From Candidatus Nitromaritima sp. SCGC AAA288-L16 (lineage in GTDB: Bacteria > Nitrospinota > Nitrospinia > Nitrospinales > VA-1), in assembly GCA_000372225.1 (NCBI GenBank), contig AQTY01000003.1, forward strand, positions 40,027 to 104,026: a DNA stretch of 64,000 nucleotides. The letters run 5' to 3'. The notes beneath the pieces were generated by a model that saw only the letters and a list, made by a program, of their open reading frames with translations, was not told the origin of the DNA and did no database searches. The stretch's first letter is position 1. The number at the start of each line of letters is the position of its first letter. Positions 14,180-23,876 of this stretch are shown one piece after another. The translations under genes and the position numbers were made by a program.

Positions 14180-14710
14180 ATGACAACAAACACAGAACCA
14201 AAAAAATCGGCTGAACAATGGTTTCAGGAAGGACTTGCTGCGAGCAAGCTTGGTGATCCGAGAACCTGTCTCGAATCATATAAAAAGGCCATCGAAGTTA
14301 ACCCAGACCATTTCTTGGCTCAATTTAATCTAGGAATACGCTATGGGAAACTCCCCATGAATATTGAAGCGGCACGCCACTTCAGAGAAGCCCTGCGCTT
14401 GAAATCAGAATCGCCAATGGTCCACTACAGCCTTGCTGTCGTTTGTAATCTAATTGGAGAAACAGACGATGCATTCCAACATTACAATGAGGCAATCCGT
14501 TTGAATCCAGAGTTTGCCAAAGCACACAGCAATCTCGCAATGTTATCTTATTCACTCAAGCGGGGAAAAGAAACAATTCATCATCTACTGAAAGCAGTTG
14601 AAATGTTTGAAAAAACCGGTGATGAGTTTATGGTTAACAATGCTAAAAGTCTTCTCAAAGATTGTTTTAAGGAATTCAACCTTACCGCTGAGGAATGTCA
14701 AACACTTTAA
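14180..14710 (+). CDS. TPR-repeat protein
   Basis: ATG 14180 gives 176 residues; an in-frame GTG at 14168 is an alternative. Three to four tetratricopeptide repeats are visible, with canonical helices such as GDPRTCLESYKKAIEVNPDH and DAFQHYNEAIRLNPEFAKA. TPR proteins are scaffolds for protein complexes. The stop is 12 bases before the oxidoreductase at 14723, so the pair is probably an operon. The specific partner is unknown. No signal peptide, therefore cytoplasmic. Confidence 0.8.
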   Translation: MTTNTEPKKSAEQWFQEGLAASKLGDPRTCLESYKKAIEVNPDHFLAQFNLGIRYGKLPMNIEAARHFREALRLKSESPMVHYSLAVVCNLIGETDDAFQHYNEAIRLNPEFAKAHSNLAMLSYSLKRGKETIHHLLKAVEMFEKTGDEFMVNNAKSLLKDCFKEFNLTAEECQTL

Positions 14711-14722
14711 GTTTAATGACTC

Positions 14723-16090
14723 ATGGACTTCTTTGATGTAGTTGTTATCGGCGGAGGTTCCGCAGGTTACGCCGCTGCCAACGCAGCCCAATCTAAAGGA
14801 GCCAAAGTTGCCATTGTCGACAAAGGCCCGCTTGGCGGGCTTTGTATTCTTCGTGGCTGTATGCCAACCAAGACTATCCTCCGATCGTCAGATGTTCTTG
14901 CTCTTATGCATCGAGCCAAAGAATTTGGTCTCTCAGTTTCAAACCCCTCAGCTGATCTCTCATTGATCAATGATCGAAAAACCCGGCTGATTAATGAGTT
15001 TGCCAACTACCGCATCGAGCAATTGAATGATCCAAAATTCACACTGATTGGAGAACATGCCTCATTTCTCTCGCCACATCAGCTTAAAGTGGGCAAACGA
15101 GTATTGTCAGCAAAAAACTTTATCGTAGCTACCGGCTCTACGACGGCAGAGTTTCCAGTTCCTGGCTTGGCTGAGGTTGGTTTTCTCACCAGCGATGACG
15201 TTCTGGAATTAAGAGAAGCACCCGAATCCATGATCGTTTTAGGAGCTGGGCCCGTCGCCGTTGAGTTAGCCCAGTTTTTTTGTCGGATAGGAACGCAAAC
15301 CACTCTTGTTCAACGAAGCGATTATATTCTTTCGAAAGGAGATGAGGACTTGGCGTGTCCAGTCGAAACGCGTTTTCGTGAAGAAGGGATGGAAGTCTGT
15401 ACGGGGACAAAGCTATTACGAGTTGAGAAATCTAGATATGGTCGCACCGTTTTCTTTTCACACGAGGGTAAAGAAAAATCTGCAACCGCAAGTACAATTT
15501 TGCAGGCTCTCGGGAGAAAACCAAATATTGATGGACTAAATTTATCAGCAGCCTCGGTTAATGTAAATCAAGGAAGAATCGAAGTCGACCAGGAGATGAG
15601 GACAAACGTTCCTCATATCTTTGCAGTAGGTGATGTCAATGGTCTCCATGAAATTGTCCATATTGCGATAGAACAGGGGGAAATAGCTGCGCATAACGTA
15701 ACTCAAGAAGATACACGTCAATTCGACGAAAGATTAAAACTCAGCATAACCTTTACAGATCCACCTGTGGCGAGCGTCGGTCTATCAGAAAAGGAATGCC
15801 AGAAGTTAAGCATTCTTTATCTAAAGGCTACGTATCCTTTTGACGATCATGGCAAATCATTATGCCTGGGAGAAACTCATGGTCATGTAAAAATTTTATG
15901 TTCTCCCGATAGCGGAGAAATTATTGGGGCACATGTGGTTGGCCCTGAAGCTGGAGAAATGATTCACCAGATGGTTACCCTAATGCACTTCAGAGGAACG
16001 GTGCATGACCTAGTCAAACTACCTCATTACCACCCCACCCTTTCAGAAATTTTCACTTACCCAGCAGAAGAATTGGCACAAATGCTATAA
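14723..16090 (+). CDS. dihydrolipoamide dehydrogenase/MerA-like flavoprotein
   Basis: 455 residues: FAD motif GGGSAG at 10-15, redox pair in GGLCILRGCMPTK (Cys 41 and 46), NAD motif GAGPVAVELA, second FAD motif AVGDVNG, and a C-terminal HYHPTLSEIF that keeps the His-Pro-x-x-Ser-Glu of lipoamide dehydrogenases. It lies tail to tail with the glycine cleavage genes and follows a TPR gene. It could supply the L-protein of glycine cleavage, but the CILRGC active-site loop differs from the standard CLNVGC, so the substrate remains open. Confidence 0.85.
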   Translation: MDFFDVVVIGGGSAGYAAANAAQSKGAKVAIVDKGPLGGLCILRGCMPTKTILRSSDVLALMHRAKEFGLSVSNPSADLSLINDRKTRLINEFANYRIEQLNDPKFTLIGEHASFLSPHQLKVGKRVLSAKNFIVATGSTTAEFPVPGLAEVGFLTSDDVLELREAPESMIVLGAGPVAVELAQFFCRIGTQTTLVQRSDYILSKGDEDLACPVETRFREEGMEVCTGTKLLRVEKSRYGRTVFFSHEGKEKSATASTILQALGRKPNIDGLNLSAASVNVNQGRIEVDQEMRTNVPHIFAVGDVNGLHEIVHIAIEQGEIAAHNVTQEDTRQFDERLKLSITFTDPPVASVGLSEKECQKLSILYLKATYPFDDHGKSLCLGETHGHVKILCSPDSGEIIGAHVVGPEAGEMIHQMVTLMHFRGTVHDLVKLPHYHPTLSEIFTYPAEELAQML

Positions 16091-16101
16091 CTGCCACCCA
16101 C

Positions 16102-17448
16102 CTAAACCGTTCCCAGTTTTTCGGCGAGTCGGTCTATAGCTTCAACCGTATTCAGTTCTGTAGCGCAAATCAGAAGACTATCAGCAAGTTCTTGATAATG
16201 ATCACCCAGTGGAAGCCCAGCAAGAATCTTATATTCCAGTAAAGCATCTCTAATCTCAGTAGCAGATCTGGGACATTTTAGAACAATCTCATTAAAAGTA
16301 TCCGCGCTAAAACGGATCGAGAACCCTTTCGTTTTGGATAGTTTGTTTTTAAGGTAGTCGGCTTTTCTTAAATTAAGCAAAGCCAATTCGCGTAGCCCTT
16401 GCTTGCCCATCACCGCTAGATAAATAGTAACAGCTAACATACACAATCCTTGATTGGTACAGATATTGGACGTGGCTCGTTCCCGTCGAATAAATTGCTC
16501 TCGAGTTGAAAGTGTAAGGACAAATGACCTGCGTCCTTTCCTGTCGATAGTCTCGCCAGCTAATCGCCCAGGCATTTGCCGAACAAATTTTTCGCGAGTT
16601 GCAAAAAAACCAACATAAGGCCCACCATAGGAGACAGGCAACCCAAACGATTGAGCTTCCCCAACAACAATATCTGCGTCTCGCTCACCTGGTGGTTTTA
16701 ATATACCAAGGGAAAGTGGTTCAGCCACTACAACGATTAACAAAGTACTCTGTTCTTTTAATTCCTTACTTAGTTGTTCATACTCTTCCACTATGCCGAA
16801 AAAATTCGGGCTTTGTAATACTACCGCGGAAGTTCTGTCGTTTAGGTTAGCTCTAATGAATTTAAAGTCAGTTCTACCATCTGAGTTGTATGGAACACTT
16901 ATCAATTGGTGGTCTGTTCCCCTCAAATAAGTCTCTGTGGTTTGCCGGTATTCGGGATGAACCGCCGAAGCAATCAGGTATTCTTTTTGCTGATTTATCC
17001 GGTTCGCCATAAGAATAGCCTCTGCAAGTGCGGACGCGCCATCATACATGGAAGCGTTGACTACATCCATTCCTGTCAGCATGGCAATCATTGTTTGAAA
17101 TTCAAAGATAGCCTGAAGGGTACCCTGACTGATCTCAGCTTGATAGGGAGTATAGCTAGTAGAAAACTCACCTCGCTGTATAAGACTACTTACAACAGCC
17201 GGGCTATAATGCCTATATGCACCTGCACCAAGGAATGATGAAATCTCTTCCGTATTGGGGTTTCGCATTTGTATTTGACGCAGCGCGATAATAACTTCAC
17301 TTTCAGAAAGGGCTGCTGGCAGGTCAAGATGTTTGTCGCCCAACTGTAAATTGTCAGGGATACCTGCGAACAGTTGATCTACATTCTGGACACCAATAGT
17401 CTCCAGCATCTCACGAATATCTCGTTCGGTATGAGGGATGAAACGCAT
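16102..17448 (-). CDS. gcvPA: glycine dehydrogenase (decarboxylating) subunit 1
   Basis: 448 residues, the normal length for the alpha half of a split P-protein. N-terminal MRFIPHTERDIREMLETIG and the internal FLGAGAYRHYSPAVV and YTPYQAEISQGTLQ motifs are typical. With subunit 2 and pyridoxal phosphate it decarboxylates glycine and loads the aminomethyl group on GcvH. The pyridoxal-phosphate Lys is on subunit 2, which is not in this window. Last gene of gcvT-gcvH-gcvPA, 32 bases after gcvH. Confidence 0.95.
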   Translation of the reverse strand: MRFIPHTERDIREMLETIGVQNVDQLFAGIPDNLQLGDKHLDLPAALSESEVIIALRQIQMRNPNTEEISSFLGAGAYRHYSPAVVSSLIQRGEFSTSYTPYQAEISQGTLQAIFEFQTMIAMLTGMDVVNASMYDGASALAEAILMANRINQQKEYLIASAVHPEYRQTTETYLRGTDHQLISVPYNSDGRTDFKFIRANLNDRTSAVVLQSPNFFGIVEEYEQLSKELKEQSTLLIVVVAEPLSLGILKPPGERDADIVVGEAQSFGLPVSYGGPYVGFFATREKFVRQMPGRLAGETIDRKGRRSFVLTLSTREQFIRRERATSNICTNQGLCMLAVTIYLAVMGKQGLRELALLNLRKADYLKNKLSKTKGFSIRFSADTFNEIVLKCPRSATEIRDALLEYKILAGLPLGDHYQELADSLLICATELNTVEAIDRLAEKLGTV

Positions 17449-17480
17449 AATTTAGTATTATGTATACGGTAAGTAACTTA

Positions 17481-17867
17481 TCATTCCTGGTTTTTAAACT
17501 GCTCTCTGTATTGCTCCGCACTCAGTAAACTCTGTTCGGGACTAGAGTTTGAAAACTCTATTTCTATCATCCACCCTTGACCATAGGGGTCACTGTTCAC
17601 CAATTCAGGCTGGGATTCCAGATCTTTATTGACCGCCACTACCTTGCCAGTCATCGGGGCATAAATATCAGAAACTGTTTTCACGGATTCCACCACGCCA
17701 AATGTGTTTTCTTTTGTAAGCTCTGTCCCTTCTGCTGGAAGTTCTACGAAAACAACATCGCCCAGTTGACCTTGAGCGAAATCGGTAATCCCGATAGTAG
17801 CCCGGTTATTTTTCAACCGAATCCACTCATGCTCAATCGTGTAATGAAGATCATTCGGGATTTCCAT
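17481..17867 (-). CDS. gcvH: glycine cleavage system H protein
   Basis: 128 residues with the lipoyl domain fold. The lipoylated Lys 63 lies in VVESVKTVSD, preceded by ENTFG. GcvH shuttles the aminomethyl intermediate between the P, T and L proteins. A good AAGGGGA site precedes ATG 17867. It sits between gcvT (42 bases upstream) and gcvPA (32 bases downstream). Confidence 0.96.
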   Translation of the reverse strand: MEIPNDLHYTIEHEWIRLKNNRATIGITDFAQGQLGDVVFVELPAEGTELTKENTFGVVESVKTVSDIYAPMTGKVVAVNKDLESQPELVNSDPYGQGWMIEIEFSNSSPEQSLLSAEQYREQFKNQE

Positions 17868-17909
17868 GATTTCCCCTTCTAATCAATTTTAAATTATTTA
17901 TAATAATGG

Positions 17910-19055
17910 TTATTGTTTTTTAACGCGACTAGGAACAAATGGCAATTCGACTACTTCGGCAGAAACCAACTGGTCCCTAATTTTTATATCCAAGTGATTA
18001 CCAACATCAGAATATTCTCTTGATAGATAACACAATCCTATCCCCGTGTTCAAGGTAGGCGAAAATGTTCCACTAGCAACCTCTCCTACGGATTCACCAT
18101 TTTTTAATACCTGATAATGTGCTCGAGGAACACCGCGAGTGAGCAATTTCACACCCACTAGCTTTCGCCGCGATCCTCCTTGTTCTTTTTGTTTTAATAA
18201 AGGCCCTCTACCAAGAAATTCCCCTTTATCAAACTTAACAACCCAACCTAACCCCGCGTCTAAAGGCGTAGGACTGTCATCAATTTCATTCCCATACAAA
18301 GGATATCCCATTTCTATACGCAAAGTGTCTCGCGCGCCAAGTCCAATAGGTTGGATCCCATATGGGCGGCCTTGTTCCATGAGTAATCGAAAAACCTCCG
18401 CAACTTTTTCAGGAGAAAGGTATAATTCAAATCCGTCTTCTCCAGTATATCCCGTTCGAGAAATAATACTCGCCACATTATTCACCCTGCCTTTTCTAAA
18501 ATTATAATAAGGCAGGTCATTCAAAGAAACATCGCATAAGGCCTGCAAAACGTTTTTTGCCTCGGGCCCTTGCAGTGCCAACTGCGATGTCTCGGAACTT
18601 ATATTTTTTATATTAACATTGAAAGAAGATGCGTGTCTCGTAACCCATTCATAATCCTTAGCGGAGTTAGATGCGTTGACGCAGAGAAAATAATGGTTTT
18701 CCGAAAATCGATAAACCAGTAAGTCGTCTACCACTCCACCGGTTTCATAACACATGAGGCTATAAAGTATCGACCCATCAAACATTTTCTCCATATTGTT
18801 CGAAAGTATGAATTGTAAAAACTTTTTAGCATCTTTCCCTTCAACTTCGATTTCTCCCATATGACTGACATCAAATAATCCTACCTTTTCCCTCACGCAA
18901 GTATGTTCACTCATAACTCCAGAAAACTGAATGGGCATGTTCCACCCCGCAAAAGGAACCAATTTCGCCCCTAATTCTTTGTGAAGATCTAGCAGTGGGG
19001 TTACTTTTAAATTTGTAGTAATATTTTGAACCATGGGTTTTAAATCTTCTACCAT
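17910..19055 (-). CDS. gcvT: glycine cleavage system T protein (aminomethyltransferase)
   Basis: From ATG 19055 (GGAGG upstream) the protein has 381 residues; a TTG six codons earlier overlaps the Shine-Dalgarno and is less likely. Typical motifs are PFAGWNMPIQF, VGLFDVSHMGE and the folate-binding-region RTGYTGEDGFELY. It transfers the methylene group from GcvH to tetrahydrofolate. First gene of the gcv operon. The 170-base leader holds no recognisable glycine riboswitch. Confidence 0.96.
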   Translation of the reverse strand: MVEDLKPMVQNITTNLKVTPLLDLHKELGAKLVPFAGWNMPIQFSGVMSEHTCVREKVGLFDVSHMGEIEVEGKDAKKFLQFILSNNMEKMFDGSILYSLMCYETGGVVDDLLVYRFSENHYFLCVNASNSAKDYEWVTRHASSFNVNIKNISSETSQLALQGPEAKNVLQALCDVSLNDLPYYNFRKGRVNNVASIISRTGYTGEDGFELYLSPEKVAEVFRLLMEQGRPYGIQPIGLGARDTLRIEMGYPLYGNEIDDSPTPLDAGLGWVVKFDKGEFLGRGPLLKQKEQGGSRRKLVGVKLLTRGVPRAHYQVLKNGESVGEVASGTFSPTLNTGIGLCYLSREYSDVGNHLDIKIRDQLVSAEVVELPFVPSRVKKQ

Positions 19056-19224
19056 TTGCAAAAAAACCTCCAAATAATTTCACAATAAAATCGTTTTCTA
19101 TACCACTCTTTCACGAAATAGCGCAAGGGATAAAACTAAAAACTTTACTATCGTGGATGGCCAATATAACAAAAAGGTTATATAATGGTCAGCCAAACTA
19201 AAAACTCAAATTCCTGCACGCTTG

Positions 19225-20238
19225 ATGAATGATTCTACCCAATATTCAGATGAAAAATATGATGCAATCCTGTTAGCGGGAGAAGGAGAATCTAGCTACA
19301 AAGTTTACCATCAACATAAAGCCTTTCTAGAGATCAATGGTAAATGCATTATTAGTTATGTTGTTGAAGCATTACAACAAGTCGAATCAATAAAAGATAT
19401 ATATATTGTAGGATCTCAAAAAAAACTAAAGCAAGCTCTCGGGAATTCAGGAGTTGACTTCTACTATCCAAAAACTATCTATCTGATTGAACAACAAACT
19501 AATCTTTACGAAAATATTTTTCAAACTTTTTTGAAAACAATTTCATGTGAAAAGGATCCACTAACGGTTGACTTAGAGGCTTCGCAAAATAAAGACAAAT
19601 CTGTTTTAATCGTCCCCTGCGACTCCCCCTTGCTCACACCTCATGAAGTAGAGTATTTTATCTCACATAGTGATACCAACAAGTATGATCACATTCTAGG
19701 GCTAATCCCAGAGGAATCGTTGAAACAATTTTACCCTACGGGAAGCTTGCCCGGAATCAAAATGGCTTATCTACACCTTAGAGAAAATAACTATAGAATC
19801 AATAATCTACATCTGGTAAAACCCTTGCGCATAGGTAATAGAGAATATGTCCAAAAAATGTACCAATATCGTTACCAGAGGGACTTTAAAAAAATTGTGC
19901 TGTTTGGTCGCAATTTACTCGGGAAAATCAAACTTAGATACTACCGTTGTTACATTGGACTTCAATTATGTCAGTTTTTCACATCAATAGGTTGGAAGTT
20001 ACCGGTGAAATACTTTAAAAAATGGACTGCAAAAAAAGATATGGAAAACTGCATATCTAGCCTCCTTAATACGAGATTCAAGGGTCTAGAGGTCCCTTAT
20101 CCGGGAGCCGCTTTGGATATAGACCGGGACTCTGACTACGAAGCCATTAAAACCAGATACAATGAGTGGCATGACTTACTCCTATCCATGAAAAAATTTC
20201 CTTCCCGCGCAAACAACAAATCCCATGTGACGGGATAA
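19225..20238 (+). CDS. MobA-like nucleotidyltransferase (GT-A fold)
   Basis: The 337-residue product begins with the nucleotide-binding strand AILLAGEGE (the usual LAGG is altered), then KAFLEINGKCIISYVVEAL, and the metal-binding PCDSPLLTP in the middle (about residue 132). These belong to the NTP-transferase family, which makes nucleotide-activated sugars, inositols or cofactors. The C-terminal 130 residues have no recognised domain. It is divergent from gcvT and 37 bases upstream of lepA, possibly co-transcribed. Substrate unknown. Confidence 0.7.
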   Translation: MNDSTQYSDEKYDAILLAGEGESSYKVYHQHKAFLEINGKCIISYVVEALQQVESIKDIYIVGSQKKLKQALGNSGVDFYYPKTIYLIEQQTNLYENIFQTFLKTISCEKDPLTVDLEASQNKDKSVLIVPCDSPLLTPHEVEYFISHSDTNKYDHILGLIPEESLKQFYPTGSLPGIKMAYLHLRENNYRINNLHLVKPLRIGNREYVQKMYQYRYQRDFKKIVLFGRNLLGKIKLRYYRCYIGLQLCQFFTSIGWKLPVKYFKKWTAKKDMENCISSLLNTRFKGLEVPYPGAALDIDRDSDYEAIKTRYNEWHDLLLSMKKFPSRANNKSHVTG

Positions 20239-20274
20239 TCCGATTTTCCTTGAACACGTAAAAGAATTTAATTA

Positions 20275-22077
20275 ATGAATCAAAGTCGAATACGTAATTT
20301 CTCCATCATAGCTCATATAGACCACGGCAAATCAACCCTTGCCGACAAGCTCATACTTTCCACAGGGGGACTCCAAAAAAGGGAAATGAGGGAACAGGTT
20401 CTTGACAATATGGACCTAGAGCGTGAACGGGGAATTACTATTAAAGCGCAAACCGTTTGCCTTAAATATAAAGACGAAAATGGTGAAATCTACACCTTCA
20501 ATATGATCGATACTCCGGGGCATGTGGATTTTACCTATGAAGTATCTCGCAGTCTAGCCGCCTGTGAGGGGGTTCTACTGATAGTCGATGCAACCCAGGG
20601 AATCCAAGCTCAAACCATTGCTAATGTAAACCTCGCGACGCAAAATAATCTTGCCATTATTCCCGTTATTAACAAAATAGATCTGCCCAGTGCTGACCCT
20701 GACTCAGTTAAAGAGCAATTGGAAGATGTTTTACAAATCGAATCGGATCTAGCTGTGTTAACTAGCGCTAAAGAAGGAATTGGCATCGAAGATGTGATGA
20801 AAGCAGTAGTAAAGCTTATTCCTGCGCCTACTGGCAACAGTGAAAAACCTCTCCAAGCTCTTTTATTTGACGCTTGGTATGATTCTTACCGGGGAGTAAT
20901 TGTATTGATTCGCGTTGTCGAAGGATGTTTGAAAATTGGTATGCGCATCCGCTTCATGTCCTCGGGCACAGAGTTTGATGTAGAAGAAATAGGGACCTTT
21001 ACCCCCACACAAAAGCAAAGCAAATCACTACAAGCAGGGGAGGTGGGATATGTGATCGCAGCAATCAAGGAAATGGATCAAACCAAAATTGGTGACACCA
21101 TAACAGAATCAAATCGCCCTACAGAGAAACCCCTTTTAGGATACAAAGAAGCCAAGCCCATGGTGTTTAGTGGATTATATCCTATATCAGGAGACCAGTA
21201 CGAACTGTTACGTGACGCATTAAAAAAACTAAAACTAAACGACTCCTCATTCACCTACGAACCAGAGTCTTCGCAAGCATTAGGATTCGGATTCCGTTGT
21301 GGCTTTCTTGGACTTTTACATATGGAGATTATCCGTGAACGACTTGAAAGAGAATACAATGTTGATCTACTCACCACTGCACCTAACGTAGCATGCCAAG
21401 TTTATTCTACTGACCAGTCAACCATCATGCTAGATAACCCCGCAAAGCTAAAAGAAATGCGTAGCGTGGATCATATGAAGGAACCTTATGTGCTGGGGAC
21501 AATCATTACACCGGAACAATATATTGGGACAATAATGTCTCTTGCACGTGATCGACGTGGAATTCAAATTAAGATGGAATACTTGAATCCTAACACCGTA
21601 TTGCTACAATACGAATTGCCTTTCAGCGAAATCGTACTGGACTTTTACGATCAACTTAAATCAACTACTCAGGGATACGCATCTTTTGATTACGAATTTA
21701 TCGATTTCCGCACCTCAAAACTGGTCAAACTAGACATCCTTTTAAATGGTGAGGTGGTTGATGCCCTATCGCTAATTATTCATACTGATAAGGCCTATTA
21801 TCAAGGACGGGAACTAGCAAAAAAACTTAAAGAAAAAATTCCTCAACAAATGTTTGAGGTTGCGATACAAGCTGCGATCGGCAGCAAAATCATCGCCCGC
21901 GAATCGGTTAAAGCACTAAGGAAGAATGTGCTAGCAAAGTGCTATGGTGGGGATATCACTCGCAAGCGAAAATTACTGGAAAAACAAAAGGCCGGGAAAA
22001 AGAAAATGAAACTAGTGGGCAGAGTGGAAGTCCCGCAAGAAGCTTTTTTAGCCGTTTTGAGGACCGATGGGAAATAA
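20275..22077 (+). CDS. lepA: elongation factor 4 (LepA), ribosome back-translocase
   Basis: 600 residues, full family length. GTPase motifs: G1 AHIDHGKST, G3 DTPGHVDF, G4 NKIDLP. The C-terminal LepA-specific domain is present (GGDITRKRKLLEKQKAGKKK). It binds stalled or mistranslocated ribosomes and is membrane-associated in stress. Its last codons overlap the start of lepB, the common lepA-lepB arrangement. Confidence 0.98.
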   Translation: MNQSRIRNFSIIAHIDHGKSTLADKLILSTGGLQKREMREQVLDNMDLERERGITIKAQTVCLKYKDENGEIYTFNMIDTPGHVDFTYEVSRSLAACEGVLLIVDATQGIQAQTIANVNLATQNNLAIIPVINKIDLPSADPDSVKEQLEDVLQIESDLAVLTSAKEGIGIEDVMKAVVKLIPAPTGNSEKPLQALLFDAWYDSYRGVIVLIRVVEGCLKIGMRIRFMSSGTEFDVEEIGTFTPTQKQSKSLQAGEVGYVIAAIKEMDQTKIGDTITESNRPTEKPLLGYKEAKPMVFSGLYPISGDQYELLRDALKKLKLNDSSFTYEPESSQALGFGFRCGFLGLLHMEIIRERLEREYNVDLLTTAPNVACQVYSTDQSTIMLDNPAKLKEMRSVDHMKEPYVLGTIITPEQYIGTIMSLARDRRGIQIKMEYLNPNTVLLQYELPFSEIVLDFYDQLKSTTQGYASFDYEFIDFRTSKLVKLDILLNGEVVDALSLIIHTDKAYYQGRELAKKLKEKIPQQMFEVAIQAAIGSKIIARESVKALRKNVLAKCYGGDITRKRKLLEKQKAGKKKMKLVGRVEVPQEAFLAVLRTDGK

Positions 22078-22740
22078 CCCCCCTAACCAAAACAATTCAA
22101 GCGTTAAAAAAAAAATAAAAGTATTTTCCGGGAGTACGCGGAGGCAATTTTTATTGCCCTTTTGCTAGCATTATTCATCCGTACTTTTATTATTCAAGCG
22201 TTCAAAATTCCTTCAGGATCTATGCAAAATACTCTCCTGATCGGCGATCACATTCTTGTATCTAAATTCACATACGGAGTTCATATTCCAAATGTCATTC
22301 CATTTCTTAACATAAAGCTTTTTGATGACATCGTGTTATTTCAAAAAACTCCCAAGAGAGAAGATATTATTGTTTTTAAATATCCAAAAAATGAAAACAG
22401 AGACTTTATTAAACGAGTTATTGGAATACCGGGCGATCTACTAGAAGTTCGGCAACAAAAAGTTTTTATCAACGAAAAACTCATTAATGAAAAATACGCT
22501 CGGCATACTGATATACCTCAAAAAACTCGCCTTGTTCCAAGAGATGATTTTGGACCTATCGTGGTACCCCCTGGACATTTATTCATGATGGGTGACAATA
22601 GAGAAAATAGTCAGGACAGCCGGTTCTGGGGATTTCTCGAAATAAATAAAATTAAAGGCAGGGCTCTCGTTATCTACTGGTCCTGGAATTCGGAAGACAG
22701 TTGGGTCAGATTCGATAGGTTCGGACAAATACTTCGCTAA
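22067..22740 (+). CDS. lepB: signal peptidase I, N-terminal frameshift at an A10 run
   Basis: The catalytic Ser lies in KIPSGSM and the Lys in DFIKRVIGIPGD; MGDNRENSQDSRFWG is the family box E. The natural start is ATG 22067, overlapping lepA. From there the frame runs into a stop at 22166, because ten A at 22106-22115 leave it one base short. With eleven A it reads directly into FREYAEAIFIALLLALFIRT, the usual N-terminal membrane anchor. As this enzyme is essential, a sequencing error or transcriptional slippage is more likely than real loss. The uninterrupted frame alone begins at TTG 22162, inside the membrane anchor. Confidence 0.85.
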
Positions 22741-22757
22741 CTCCAAGCAAATTTTTT

Positions 22758-23456
22758 ATGCCTTCTTCCATGGCAACCTCCCAGCTCACAAGAACAAAAC
22801 TATTGCTAAAAAAAAGCAGCGGGGTAATTTTTGATTTTGATGGTCTTCTTGCAGATTCAGAACCTTACCACTATCTAGCCTATAACGAGGTGTTCCAAAA
22901 ATATGGACATAGTCTTGATAAAGATGAGTATTGGATAGAGTGGACATCCAAAGGAAAAGGCATTGCTGGTGAAATTGATCGGCATAATCTTCAGCTAGAC
23001 ATCGATCCAATTAAGTTACGCCAACAAAAATTTGAAGTGTATTCAAGATATTGCCAAAATGGAGACATTAGATTATTCCAAGAATCTGTTGAAATAATAG
23101 AGCTACTTAAAACTAGTTACCCAGTAGCAATTGCATCCGGTTCATGGAAACATGATATCGGTGCTATTCTCGAGAATGCTGGAGCGGAACATCTATTCGA
23201 TAAAATTCTAGGCAAGGAGTCTGCTAAGAAAGAAAAACCCCATCCAGAAATTTTTTTAAACGCTGCCAAGGCACTTCAATGTCCCGCATCAAAATGCATT
23301 GTAATCGAAGATGCGCTCAAAGGACTGTCCGCCTCCAAGGCCGCCGGCATGTCATGTGTTATTATCCGCAATCAACTGAATCAAAATATTGATTTCAGCG
23401 GAGCCGATCTCATTTTTCCTAGCTTGTTTGATTTTTTGACTATTCTAAAATCCTGA
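22758..23456 (+). CDS. HAD-superfamily phosphatase/phosphoglucomutase-like
   Basis: 232 residues. The DxD nucleophile motif is in FDFDGLLADSEP (about residue 26), motif II is ASGS, motif III Lys is in KKEKPHPEIF, and the acidic motif IV is IEDALKG. The subfamily with a helical cap includes beta-phosphoglucomutase and sugar-phosphate phosphatases; the exact substrate cannot be told. It follows lepB by 17 bases, so probably the last gene of lepA-lepB. Start ATG 22758; a later ATG (residue 5) is possible. Confidence 0.85.
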   Translation: MPSSMATSQLTRTKLLLKKSSGVIFDFDGLLADSEPYHYLAYNEVFQKYGHSLDKDEYWIEWTSKGKGIAGEIDRHNLQLDIDPIKLRQQKFEVYSRYCQNGDIRLFQESVEIIELLKTSYPVAIASGSWKHDIGAILENAGAEHLFDKILGKESAKKEKPHPEIFLNAAKALQCPASKCIVIEDALKGLSASKAAGMSCVIIRNQLNQNIDFSGADLIFPSLFDFLTILKS

Positions 23457-23624
23457 CTTAGTTGGCACACCCCTGCAAAATCGTGAGGTCTCGCCAGAGA
23501 GTACCTTCTTTGTTAAACCTTCTATCATTATGTCGTTGAGAGTACCGGTTTTAAGTTTTTTAACAAAAGAACCAATTATTCAAGCTCATGGAAAAAAATT
23601 GTTTAAACTTCTAGCTAAAAACGA

Positions 23625-23671
23625 CCAAAAAAAATCCACACCCTTGAGACTTAAAGAAAGTGGATTTTAAA
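23625..23671 (-). terminator. intrinsic terminator for the small lipoprotein gene
   Basis: On the minus strand AAAATCCAC and GTGGATTTT enclose a 20-base loop and are followed by a T run (eight T). The stop of the gene at 23691 is 20 bases upstream. Confidence 0.65.
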
Positions 23672-23690
23672 TACAAACTAAAGCTTAAGA

Positions 23691-23876
23691 TTAGTTGCTA
23701 TTGCCATAGCCCCCATGCGTAATACCCATTCTTTGTAAATCTGCTTCACTTAATTTAGACTTAGAGTCTCCAGCAGATCCTCCCGCACCCCCACCAGTTG
23801 CCGCACATCCAACAAAAGTAAGCATTGCTACCAAACCAAACACACAAATAAAATTTTTCGCAGGGACGCCCTCCAT
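23691..23876 (-). CDS. small predicted lipoprotein
   Basis: 61 residues: a hydrophobic stretch (ICVFGLVAMLTFVG) followed by Cys 24 as a lipobox (FVGC), then a Gly/Ala/Ser-rich linker and a short charged tail (KLSEADLQRMGITHGGYG). The lipobox is slightly non-standard. A GGAGGG motif inside the first codons suggests that translation may start a few codons later. Single-gene unit with its own terminator. Function unknown. Confidence 0.6.
   Translation of the reverse strand: MEGVPAKNFICVFGLVAMLTFVGCAATGGGAGGSAGDSKSKLSEADLQRMGITHGGYGNSN

Noticed and set aside
19056..19224. Glycine riboswitch in front of gcvT
   Set aside because: The leader is short and AT-rich and lacks the conserved glycine aptamer cores.
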